From the NCBI GenBank assembly GCA_900551715.1, contig URXG01000065.1, positions 1 through 13,736 on the forward strand: DNA of 13,736 nucleotides, in the 5' to 3' direction. The DNA is from an uncultured Blautia sp. (GTDB lineage: Bacteria > Bacillota > Clostridia > Lachnospirales > Lachnospiraceae). Below, one piece after another: positions 4,971 to 11,509 of this stretch. The notes below the pieces were generated by a model, which did no database searches, was not told the origin of the DNA, and worked only from the letters and a program-made list of their open reading frames with translations. Made by a program: the position numbers and the translations under genes. Positions within the stretch are counted from its first letter, which is position 1; each line of letters opens with the position of its first letter.

Positions 4971-6218
4971 ATGGCATTGTTAATGTATATGGAACGTGAC
5001 GAAAATATCTTGACTTTCCTCGCACAAGAGTTTAATCTTGAAGTGAGTGAAGTTGCAGGAGCAATGAAAAAACTTAACGAAGAAAATTTAATAAAGAAAC
5101 ATCCTTTCGAAATTTGGCAGGGAACGAACGGATCTTGGTATACGTACTTTCCAGACTCCTCGAAAGGGCGCAAACTATGTCGAAAATCAACTCGCGAAAA
5201 ACTTATTCAAGCATTGCAGGACTTTTACTTATCGGGACAAAATAGTCCCACAGTAGGAGAGGTTTTCGATCGTTGGATTAGAGGAAAAATTGAGTCTAAT
5301 GAACTTCAAAAGGGGAGTGCCGACCGTTATGAGACGGATTTTACACGCTTTTTTTGTAATTCAGGATTTGCCGATCGAAAGATCAAGTTTGTTACAGAAG
5401 CAGATTTAGAGAATTTCATTCGTAATCAGATTGCAATACAGGCCTTATCCCAAAAGACTTTCGCAGGTCTTCGAATTTTGATTAATGGGATTTGGAAATT
5501 GGCAAAAAAAGAGGGACTGACCTCAATTTCCATTACTCAGTTTATGGGAGATCTCGCACTTTCACGAAATATTTTTTGCAAAAAAGTCGTGGAACGGGAA
5601 AATGAAATATTTTCCGAAGATGAATTGCCTTGTCTGACTGCGTATCTGACCCGTGAAAATGCTTCAATTTGGGATTTAGGTGTAGCCTTAACCTTAGAAA
5701 CTGGTCTTCGTGTGGGCGAACTAGCCGCCCTCCAGAAGGAGGACTGGGACGGTCAATATGTCCTTAAAGTTCGTCGATCAGAGAGTCGCTATAAAGATGA
5801 AAACGGGAAATGCACTGTGACTGTTAAGAATTTCACCAAAACCGACGCTGGCATGAGGGATGTGCTTCTATCCACACAGGCACAGACAATTCTCGAACGT
5901 GTCATAGAATCAACCTCGACCAATGGAAAGTTTATGTTCGAAAATCAAAACGGTAAACGCATCCGCGCTAACACGTTCAATAAGCATTTAGACACGGTCT
6001 TACGTAGACTTGGAATGCATCATCGATCAATTCACAAAGCACGGAAAACTTACGGGACGAGGCTTATTGACGGCGGATGTGAAGATTCTTTAATCATGCA
6101 ACAGCTTGGACACACGTCTGTTGAGACAACAAGAAAATACTACTATTTTGCCAACCAAACACGAAAGCACCAACTTGAACAGGTTCAGAAGGCACTTGAA
6201 AAATGTAATCACATGTAA
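4971..6218 (+). CDS. int: Tyrosine recombinase / integrase of the element
   Basis: This site-specific recombinase should integrate and excise the element at tRNA-Trp. An N-terminal extension (about 1-45) precedes a Tn916-Int/AP2-like arm-binding region (about 47-85, GSWYTYFPDSSKGRKLCRKS). A SAM-like core-binding domain (about 93-200) follows, then the catalytic domain (about 213-400). Catalytic residues are R247 (ETGLRVGEL), K290 (FTKTDAG), H355/R358 (IHKAR), H381 (QLGHTS) and Y390 (TTRKY), so the site is intact. No good ribosome binding site precedes the ATG at 4971 or those at 4983 and 4989, so the exact start is uncertain. The last codons overlap the right arm-type repeats, and the gene points at attR 57 bases away. 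No excisionase was recognised. Confidence 0.95.
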   Translation: MALLMYMERDENILTFLAQEFNLEVSEVAGAMKKLNEENLIKKHPFEIWQGTNGSWYTYFPDSSKGRKLCRKSTREKLIQALQDFYLSGQNSPTVGEVFDRWIRGKIESNELQKGSADRYETDFTRFFCNSGFADRKIKFVTEADLENFIRNQIAIQALSQKTFAGLRILINGIWKLAKKEGLTSISITQFMGDLALSRNIFCKKVVERENEIFSEDELPCLTAYLTRENASIWDLGVALTLETGLRVGELAALQKEDWDGQYVLKVRRSESRYKDENGKCTVTVKNFTKTDAGMRDVLLSTQAQTILERVIESTSTNGKFMFENQNGKRIRANTFNKHLDTVLRRLGMHHRSIHKARKTYGTRLIDGGCEDSLIMQQLGHTSVETTRKYYYFANQTRKHQLEQVQKALEKCNHM

Positions 6219-6221
6219 TCA
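6203..6221 (+). repeat. Right arm-type integrase site candidates (two ATGTAATCA)
   Basis: ATGTAATCA occurs at 6203-6211 and 6213-6221, overlapping the end of int. It matches the pair at 1603-1623. The distance from the core site is about 54 bases here and about 65 on the left. This is inferred to be the P' arm where the N-terminal domain of the integrase binds. Confidence 0.55.
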
Positions 6222-6274
6222 ATAGCAGGATTGAAGAAATCCAGTAAATACCGAAGGTTTAGCATAGAAGAACA

Positions 6275-6298
6275 GGAGTTCGATTCTCTCATCCCCTG
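6275..6298 (+). repeat. attR core (24-bp direct repeat)
   Basis: The 24 bases are identical to the tRNA-Trp 3' end at 1514-1537. Upstream sequence does not form a tRNA body, so this is a remnant copy marking the right junction. The displaced tRNA-Trp terminator follows 8 bases later. Confidence 0.93.
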
Positions 6299-6306
6299 CT
6301 CCTTAG

Positions 6307-6355
6307 GAGCCTGAAAGCCTTTAAAGTCAAGGCATTCAGGCTCTTTTATTTTCTT
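6307..6355 (+). terminator. Original tRNA-Trp terminator, displaced by the insertion
   Basis: A 15-bp stem GAGCCTGAAAGCCTT (6307-6321)/AAGGCATTCAGGCTC (6329-6343) with one A-A mismatch and a 7-base loop is followed by TTTTATTTTCTT. In the uninterrupted chromosome it would begin 8 bases after tRNA-Trp, so it is most simply the native terminator of that gene. It now lies 4.77 kb away and can end element transcription that runs through int. Confidence 0.88.
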
Positions 6356-6451
6356 CGTATATCCACATACACTGCATATCTTACTGTATGCAAAATAACG
6401 GTCAACTTTTATCTGGTATTTTCCACGTTCTTCCAGCTTATATCCCACCAG
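6344..6451 (-). pseudogene. Fragment of IS200/IS605-type TnpB
   Basis: On the minus strand about 35 residues read LVGYKLEERGKYQIKVDRYF, then AYSKICSVCGYTKK. This is the characteristic TnpB/OrfB stretch leading into the first CxxC of the zinc ribbon, which in intact proteins continues to a second CxxC and the HDRD motif. Here it breaks off into the hairpin of the tRNA-Trp terminator, and no upstream RuvC-like part is found before the Nudix gene. It is a decayed remnant, not a working gene. Recognition is by motif memory. Confidence 0.65.
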
Positions 6452-6489
6452 TGGAAGATTTCTGCTTTCTCTTTTCACCCCTCTCTGAT

Positions 6490-7059
6490 CTACAGTGAAT
6501 GTATTTTGTCCAGAAGTTTTGAATATACATGTTCCACGAACCATGGTTCTGTGGATCTTTTCAGAGCTTCTTCCGGTGTAAACCAGGATACTCCACTGTT
6601 TTCGTCTGGTTTTATGGAAACCGATTCCTCTGAATCTGCCTCCAGAAGATAGGTCACATTAAAATGCAGATGACTGGATATATAACTGCCATTTTTCACA
6701 TGTCCGTCCACAGTAAGAGATTCCAATGAAAAAATCTCTTCTGATACAGGATGGACATTTTGGACTCCTGCCTCTTCTTTTACTTCCCGCACAGCCACTT
6801 TAAGGAGATCCTTCTCTCCGTCTGCATGACCGCCAAGCCAGGACCAGGAATTGTAAATATTATGATAAACCATAAGGACTTTGGTTCTGTCTTTATTTAC
6901 TACCCAGGCAGAGGCTGTCATATGGGCTACTGTATTTTTTCTTGAGAAAGCATTCTCATTCTCTTTCAACCACTGTAAAATCAGGACTTTGTCTCGTTCT
7001 TCCTGTTCGTTGAAGGGGATATAGTTTTTTATCTGTTCTGCCAGTTCTTGTGAATTCAT
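6490..7059 (-). CDS. Nudix hydrolase (189 aa)
   Basis: This is a cytoplasmic hydrolase of a nucleoside-diphosphate-linked substrate; the actual substrate cannot be told. A helical N-terminal region (1-45) precedes the Nudix fold. The Nudix box is GGHADGEKDLLKVAVREV (76-93) running into KEEAGV, with the metal-binding core REVKEEAGV at 91-99. The first Glu of G-x5-E appears shifted or replaced (E82/K83 instead of E at 83). WSWLGGHADG is typical of the clostridial homologues close to the IDI/MutT-like group. CAGGAG lies 9 bases before the ATG. It follows the hydroxyacid dehydrogenase on the same strand after 86 bases, with no clear terminator or promoter between, so co-transcription is possible. 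Confidence 0.88.
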   Translation of the reverse strand: MNSQELAEQIKNYIPFNEQEERDKVLILQWLKENENAFSRKNTVAHMTASAWVVNKDRTKVLMVYHNIYNSWSWLGGHADGEKDLLKVAVREVKEEAGVQNVHPVSEEIFSLESLTVDGHVKNGSYISSHLHFNVTYLLEADSEESVSIKPDENSGVSWFTPEEALKRSTEPWFVEHVYSKLLDKIHSL

Positions 7060-7145
7060 ATGTTTTTACTCCTGATTTTTATAAAATTTGAATGTTCTTT
7101 CAGTCTGTATGGCTGTAGTTATAAGACTCGTGTTTTTAAAGAAAA

Positions 7146-8111
7146 TCAATATCCCTTTTCTATTTGTACGATATTTTCCAGAGATTTTCCATGTACATAA
7201 CGTTCCAGGTTTTCCATGCAGATCTTCCATATCATATTCTGAACACCTGCATTCCCACCAAAACTTGGTCCTGCAATATGAGGAGTGATGATCACATTTT
7301 TCATGTCCCAGAGTGGTGACTCTGCTGGCAGAGGTTCTGTTTCTGATACATCCATGATCACTCCTTTCAGGCGTCCCTGTCTCAGGACTCTGATCATATC
7401 TTCATTACACACCAGACTTCCTCTTCCCACATTCACCAGAACAGTTCCCTGCTTCATGGAATTCAGTCTCTCATAAGTAAGAATTCCTCTTGTCAGTGGG
7501 GTATCCGGCAGACAACCGATCACAATATCCGCTTTCGGCAAAACCTGATCCAGTGCTGTTATGCTGTAAACCCTGTCAAATCCTTCCGGCAGATGTGACG
7601 TATCTACATTTCTTTTTATTCCTGTTATGTGGGTACCAAAAACCTGTAGCCTGTATGCTATATTTTTTCCGATATCTCCAGTTCCCAGGATCAGTACTTC
7701 TTTTCCATATATGGTATCTGCAGTGTTGTTTTCTGCCCAGATATGATTCTGCTTGTTCGCCCAGTAGAGAGGAAAAGAACGATACAGGGCAATGATACTT
7801 CCTATTACATATTCAGAGATGATTTTTCCGAAAGCACCGGAGGCATTGGTCAGTGTCACATCCTCCGGAAAATCCTGCATTTTGGTATATTTATCAGCCC
7901 CAGCCCAGGTAAGCTGAATCCATTTCAGCCTGGATGCTGCCAGAATTTCTTCTTTATCCGGCTCCCCGATGATCACTTCTGCTGTACTGATGTCCCCATC
8001 CATATCAGGAAATATAAATTCACATTTTTCTCCAAATCTGTTTAAAAATTCTTCCCTGAGTTCTGTACTGGACTGAGGTTTTATCAGAACTTTCACCTTG
8101 TCTTTTTTCAT
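7146..8111 (-). CDS. D-2-hydroxyacid dehydrogenase, NAD(P)-dependent (321 aa)
   Basis: The protein interconverts a 2-oxo acid and a D-2-hydroxy acid using NAD(P)H in the cytoplasm; the substrate (glyoxylate, hydroxypyruvate or other) cannot be set from sequence. The Rossmann motif GTGDIG is at 143-148. The catalytic set is R230 (NVGRGSL), E259 (SETEPLP) and H278 (TPHIAG), all present. The overall length and SPLWDMKNVIITPHIAG resemble the GhrA/SerA-like branch without a regulatory ACT domain. I start at 8111 because AGGAGG lies 12 bases upstream; the frame is open 20 codons further but has no good ribosome binding site there. The 236-base gap upstream holds the terminator of the reductase gene; no clear promoter was fixed. 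Confidence 0.9.
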   Translation of the reverse strand: MKKDKVKVLIKPQSSTELREEFLNRFGEKCEFIFPDMDGDISTAEVIIGEPDKEEILAASRLKWIQLTWAGADKYTKMQDFPEDVTLTNASGAFGKIISEYVIGSIIALYRSFPLYWANKQNHIWAENNTADTIYGKEVLILGTGDIGKNIAYRLQVFGTHITGIKRNVDTSHLPEGFDRVYSITALDQVLPKADIVIGCLPDTPLTRGILTYERLNSMKQGTVLVNVGRGSLVCNEDMIRVLRQGRLKGVIMDVSETEPLPAESPLWDMKNVIITPHIAGPSFGGNAGVQNMIWKICMENLERYVHGKSLENIVQIEKGY

Positions 8112-8297
8112 AATATCAGGCTCCTCCTGTCTTTCATTGACCCATTTGGTACTTGCTGAGTTTAAAGTCATACAATTTTTGCATTTTCAATGACCTGAAT
8201 GATACTTTCTATAATACAGGATAACAAATTCTCTGATTTTTGTGGACTCAAATTACACTTACTATTATTTAAGTCATTCTGACTATATCATGCACGA

Positions 8298-8335
8298 AAA
8301 AAAGTATCAAGTTTTGAATTCCCTGACACTTTTTT
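8298..8335 (-). terminator. Terminator after the siroheme reductase-like gene
   Basis: On the minus strand AAAAAAGTGTCA (8324-8335) pairs with TGATACTTTTTT (8298-8309, one G-T pair) around a 14-base loop, ending in a T-run. It lies 12 bases beyond the reductase stop codon and separates it from the dehydrogenase gene. Confidence 0.82.
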
Positions 8336-8347
8336 AATCCAACTGTT

Positions 8348-9235
8348 TTATTTTCCAAGTAACTGTTTTTCTACACTTTCGAAGCCGATCCGTTCTATGG
8401 TTTCTGCGAAACGCTCTCCTTTTTTACCATTTTCTCTGAAGAAAATAATCGCCTTTTCAATTACATTTAGTGCTTCTTCTTCGGAAGTAAAAATCCTGCC
8501 CAGGGCACGTCCTCTGGAAACGTTTTTGCCCCATCTTCCTCCAATATAAATTTTGTATCCATAGCTGCCTTCTTCAATGGTATGGAATGGACATTTGCCT
8601 ATACATCTTCCGCAGTGGCGGCAGGTTTCTGTAGCAATCCGGATCTTGCCATCTACGACTTTTGCCACCTTATTGGGGCAGGCAGCTTCTATGGCACACT
8701 TCTTACAGCCTTTGCATTTCTCTGTATCTACGATCGGAATACACTGTCCGATAATCCCCACATCATTCAGATTCGGTTTGACACAGTTATTGGGACATCC
8801 GCCTACTGCAATCTTGAATTTGTGGGGAAGCACCATATCACGATATCCTTCATAAAATCTGTGAAAGATCTTTTCAGACAGTGCATAGGAATCCAGCAGT
8901 CCATACTGACAGGTAGTTCCCTTACAGGATACTATGGGACGCACCTTAGGACCAGTCCCACCGGTAACCAGACCTTCCTGCGCAATAAATTTCTGAAACT
9001 CTTCAATCTTTTCATAAGGAATTCCCTGCACTTCTACAGAAAGTCGTGTGGTATAGGCAAGCATTCCATTGCCATATTTTTCCGCTGCGTCTGCCATAAG
9101 TCTGTGCTGAGATGCAGTTACCTTTCCATTTACAGTGACAATTCTTGCAGAAAAATCATCTGTGCCTTTGTTGTTAAGGAATCCCATTCCCTTTAATCTT
9201 TTTACCTCTTCCGGGCTGACTGTTAATGCTGACAT
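8348..9235 (-). CDS. Siroheme/4Fe-4S sulfite-nitrite reductase-like protein (AsrC/Fsr-like, 295 aa)
   Basis: This is a cytoplasmic redox protein. An N-terminal ferredoxin-like half-domain of sulfite/nitrite reductases spans about 25-90. The siroheme-[4Fe-4S] ligand set follows: C104 and C109 (SCKGTTCQYG) and C147/C151 (GGCPNNC). A two-cluster ferredoxin insert comes next: C174-x2-C177-x2-C180-x5-C186-P and C205-x2-C208-x2-C211-x3-C215-P. GYKIYIGGRWGK completes the pattern. It resembles anaerobic sulfite reductase subunit C and small clostridial stand-alone homologues. AsrA and AsrB partners are not beside it. The start at 9235 has GGAGAG upstream; an upstream ATG at 9316 would place non-conserved residues before it. 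Its divergent LysR neighbour and operator suggest regulated expression. Whether the substrate is sulfite or nitrite is unknown. Confidence 0.87.
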   Translation of the reverse strand: MSALTVSPEEVKRLKGMGFLNNKGTDDFSARIVTVNGKVTASQHRLMADAAEKYGNGMLAYTTRLSVEVQGIPYEKIEEFQKFIAQEGLVTGGTGPKVRPIVSCKGTTCQYGLLDSYALSEKIFHRFYEGYRDMVLPHKFKIAVGGCPNNCVKPNLNDVGIIGQCIPIVDTEKCKGCKKCAIEAACPNKVAKVVDGKIRIATETCRHCGRCIGKCPFHTIEEGSYGYKIYIGGRWGKNVSRGRALGRIFTSEEEALNVIEKAIIFFRENGKKGERFAETIERIGFESVEKQLLGK

Positions 9236-9340
9236 ATGTATCTCTCCTTCTCTGTTTCCCCATTGTATGTAAGTAATAATGAAGCTATGTTTCTTATTGC
9301 TGATCAAAACCTTCACAGCAACTTATTTCTTATGAAATAT

Positions 9341-9369
9341 AATATACCACTTGAGTATGTATTTGGAAA
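9341..9369 (-). promoter_or_regulatory. Promoter of the reductase-like gene
   Basis: On the minus strand a weak -35 TTTCCA (9364-9369) is separated by 17 bases from -10 TATATT (9341-9346). A weak -35 is expected for a LysR-activated promoter. The LysR operator is centred about 65 bases upstream of the expected start site. Confidence 0.6.
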
Positions 9370-9379
9370 ATGATATTAT
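9351..9379 (+). promoter_or_regulatory. Promoter of the LysR gene
   Basis: TTGAGT (9351-9356), a 17-base spacer and TATTAT (9374-9379) point to the LysR gene. The promoter overlaps the divergent reductase promoter. The operator at 9392-9406 falls just after the expected transcription start, suiting autorepression. Confidence 0.6.
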
Positions 9380-9391
9380 TTTATACAAATA

Positions 9392-9406
9392 ATAGGTATT
9401 TCCTAT
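9392..9406 (+). promoter_or_regulatory. LysR-type operator ATAG-N7-CTAT
   Basis: ATAGGTATTTCCTAT is an interrupted dyad (ATAGG/CCTAT) and contains the T-N11-A signature of LysR operators. It sits between the divergent genes, 16 bases before the LysR start codon and at about -65 relative to the reductase start site. This is the standard recognition-site position for this regulator class. Confidence 0.7.
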
Positions 9407-9422
9407 AGAAAGAAGAAATGAT

Positions 9423-10334
9423 ATGACTTTACGCCATCTGTTGATCTTTATGACAGTTGCAGAACAGAGCTCTATGAGTGCAGCTGCCAGAGCATTGTAC
9501 CTTTCCCAACCAACTGTCAGCCAGGCTATCCATGAACTGGAAACCCATTATAATGGATTACTTTTTGAACGATTTGGCAAAAAACTTTATCTTACAGATC
9601 GTGGAAAACTGCTGCTTCCACAGGCAAAAGAACTGATTCATAGTTTTCAGCATCTGGAAGAAATGATGTTGAATCAGGGACAGTCTCCTACATTAAAACT
9701 GGGTTCCACCATTACTGTTGGTACCTGCCTCACCCCAGATCTTATTCTGGAACTGCGTCAGGCATTCCCGGATCTGAATATTTACTCTTACGTAAGCAAC
9801 ACCAGAGATATTGAAAAAAAACTTCTCAGATCAGAGCTGGATGCAGCTGTGGTAGAAGGAGAAATCCAGTCTTCTGACCTTGTAGCCCTTCCTATCATAG
9901 ATGATACTCTTGTACTTGCTGTAGGGAAAGAACATCCTTTTTATGACAAAAAATATCTCACTGTACAGGAACTGAATCATCAGAAATATGCAGTCCGGGA
10001 AGCAGGAAGCGGTACCCGTCAGCTGTTTGAAGACTTTGCTGTCAGACATGGAATTTCTTACGAAATTGCATGGGAAGCCAACAGCCCCGGCACCCTTCTC
10101 AATGCTGTCCTCAATGACCAGATTCTGTCTGTCATGTCCCTCCGTCTGATGGAACCGGAAATAAAGAAACAGTCTGTCCATGTTTTTTATCAGGAACAAG
10201 GGGAATGGAACCGGAAATTCAAACTGGTATACCACAAAAATAAATTTCTCACACCTGCTGTTTATGAACTGGAAAAAATTCTTCACAGATATAAACACAT
10301 GAAACTTCCCGGGAATATGGGAATTCTGAGATAA
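9423..10334 (+). CDS. LysR-family transcriptional regulator (303 aa)
   Basis: The N-terminal winged helix-turn-helix (about 1-60: MTLRHLLIFMTVAEQSSMSA, then AARALYLSQPTVSQAIHELE) binds DNA. The C-terminal part (about 88-295) is a periplasmic-binding-protein-like effector domain that would sense a small molecule. Its length is typical. It is divergent from the siroheme reductase-like gene and shares a regulatory gap with a perfect LysR operator, so it most likely activates that gene and represses itself. By context it may be a sulfur or nitrogen regulator like CysL/CysB, but the effector is unknown. The ribosome binding site (AGAAAGAAG) is weak. The pseudouridine synthase gene starts 24 bases after its stop and may be co-transcribed. 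Confidence 0.93.
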   Translation: MTLRHLLIFMTVAEQSSMSAAARALYLSQPTVSQAIHELETHYNGLLFERFGKKLYLTDRGKLLLPQAKELIHSFQHLEEMMLNQGQSPTLKLGSTITVGTCLTPDLILELRQAFPDLNIYSYVSNTRDIEKKLLRSELDAAVVEGEIQSSDLVALPIIDDTLVLAVGKEHPFYDKKYLTVQELNHQKYAVREAGSGTRQLFEDFAVRHGISYEIAWEANSPGTLLNAVLNDQILSVMSLRLMEPEIKKQSVHVFYQEQGEWNRKFKLVYHKNKFLTPAVYELEKILHRYKHMKLPGNMGILR

Positions 10335-10358
10335 ATTTATGAATGATCAGGAGCACTT

Positions 10359-11318
10359 ATGGAACGCTATCTTGAATTTACAATAACAGATAATCAAACA
10401 TACAAAACCGTAGAACAGGTGCTGAAACACCAGGCACATCTTACTCGCAGACAGATCAGTCAGGCAAAATTTCGTCCTGGAGGAATCCAGAAAAATGGTC
10501 TGCAATGCCGGATAAATTCACCTGTTTGTCCAGGCGATCAGATCCGTATCTGTTTGGAAGAAGTATCTTTTGTTTCAGATCATATTGTTCCCTATGGTAG
10601 ATCTTCTGCGCCGGATATTCTCTATGAAGATTCTGATGTGATTGCTGTGAACAAACCTTCCGGAATTCTTACCCACCCTGCTGGTGGTCATTATGACGAT
10701 ACACTTTCCAACCAGCTGGCAGGTTATTTTCAGCAAAAAAATCAGCAGGTGCTGAGCCGCCCCGTAGGCAGATTGGACAAGGATACTTCCGGAATTGTAC
10801 TTTTTGCAAAAAACCAGATTGCTGCTGCCAGATTACAAAAACAACGAGAAGAACACCTTTTCCACAAGCAGTATCTTGCTTTGACAGAAGGATGTCTTCC
10901 CGTTGATGCGGTAAATATATGGCATAAAATTTCTTATCCGCTTTATAGAATTTCGGATCATCCAATAAAAATGAATGCTGTTGTATCAGATTTTTCAGGC
11001 AATCCGGAAATCCCATATATCGGACTTCAACCTGCAGTGACCTACTACCATACACTGAAAAGTGCAGCAGCCTGGTCTCTTATTACTGTCCGGCTTGCTA
11101 CTGGACGTACCCATCAGATTCGTGTCCATATGAGGGCTTTGGGACATCCTCTTCTGGGTGACAAACTCTATGGAAATCCATCAATTTCAGGAACTCCGCT
11201 TTTTGAAAGGGCTGCTCTCCATGCATGGAAAGTCACTTTTCATCAGCCTTTTACCGATGAAGTGATCACTCTTCAGGCAGTTCTCCCGGATGATTTTGAT
11301 CATTATTTATCCAGATAA
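10359..11318 (+). CDS. RluA-family pseudouridine synthase (319 aa)
   Basis: The enzyme converts uridine to pseudouridine in rRNA or tRNA. An S4-like RNA-binding region occupies about 15-75 (KTVEQVLKHQAHLTRRQISQ, then GDQI). The catalytic domain follows from about 85 (DILYEDSDVIAVNKPSGILTHP), with GRLDKDTSG at 137-145 holding the catalytic Asp140. GRTHQIRVHMRALGHPLLGD and RAALHAW are family-typical. The usual H of HRLD is G here, which is also common in the RluD/YlyB group. AGGAG is 6 bases before the ATG. Which RNA position is modified cannot be told. The stop codon lies within the terminator stem. Confidence 0.93.
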   Translation: MERYLEFTITDNQTYKTVEQVLKHQAHLTRRQISQAKFRPGGIQKNGLQCRINSPVCPGDQIRICLEEVSFVSDHIVPYGRSSAPDILYEDSDVIAVNKPSGILTHPAGGHYDDTLSNQLAGYFQQKNQQVLSRPVGRLDKDTSGIVLFAKNQIAAARLQKQREEHLFHKQYLALTEGCLPVDAVNIWHKISYPLYRISDHPIKMNAVVSDFSGNPEIPYIGLQPAVTYYHTLKSAAAWSLITVRLATGRTHQIRVHMRALGHPLLGDKLYGNPSISGTPLFERAALHAWKVTFHQPFTDEVITLQAVLPDDFDHYLSR

Positions 11319-11346
11319 GTATTTTTGTACTCTTATCTGATTTTTA
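11312..11346 (+). terminator. Terminator after the pseudouridine synthase gene
   Basis: CAGATAAG (11312-11319) pairs with CTTATCTG (11332-11339) around a 12-base loop, followed by ATTTTTATC. The stop codon of the gene is inside the left arm. Confidence 0.8.
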
Positions 11347-11383
11347 TCCCGTTTTTTAATAGCTTTATCATGTTTTCTTCTTC

Positions 11384-11411
11384 TTGACAGCAGACATATT
11401 TCATGTAAAAA
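11384..11411 (+). promoter_or_regulatory. Possible promoter of the MATE gene
   Basis: A perfect TTGACA (11384-11389) is followed after 16 bases by TAAAAA (11406-11411), a poor -10 box. It lies about 100 bases upstream of the start codon. TAAAAT near 11440 is an alternative -10 without a good -35. No operator was identified. Confidence 0.4.
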
Positions 11412-11509
11412 TACCTTTGCTGATATTTTTTATTGTAATAAAATTGCATATTTATTGCAGTAAATAATACAAACCGTAACGTATGCTTTATTATTTTCCG
11501 GAGGTTTTT

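Larger units (their letters stand above)
1514..6298 (+). mobile_element. Integrated rolling-circle replicon (tRNA-Trp-specific, about 4.76 kb)
   Basis: The element is bounded by exact 24-bp direct repeats: one in the 3' end of tRNA-Trp, the other 57 bases beyond the stop codon of a tyrosine integrase. Excision would give a circle of 4,761 bp. Visible cargo is a minus-strand membrane-anchored protein, an XRE regulator, three unrecognised small proteins, an HUH Rep protein and the integrase. There are two large inverted repeats near rep, a 4-copy 16-bp repeat, and paired arm-like motifs at both ends. No relaxase, type IV secretion gene, Zot ATPase or capsid gene is present. The boundaries and integrase are seen directly. 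Autonomous rolling-circle replication after excision is inferred from the Rep protein. Confidence 0.9.

Noticed and set aside
1514..6298. Calling the element a complete filamentous phage or an ICE
   Set aside because: There is no Zot/pI ATPase, recognisable coat protein, relaxase, FtsK-like coupling protein or type IV secretion gene. Only Rep, integrase and regulator are certain.
6209..6544. Minus-strand open frame spanning attR, the tRNA terminator and the TnpB fragment
   Set aside because: It overlaps the end of int, the att core and the end of the Nudix gene, has no ribosome binding site, and only the central 35 residues resemble a known protein. It is treated as a pseudogene fragment.
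8582..9196. 204-codon plus-strand open frame
   Set aside because: It is wholly antisense to the siroheme reductase-like gene, whose cysteine motifs are clear, and has no ribosome binding site or family resemblance.
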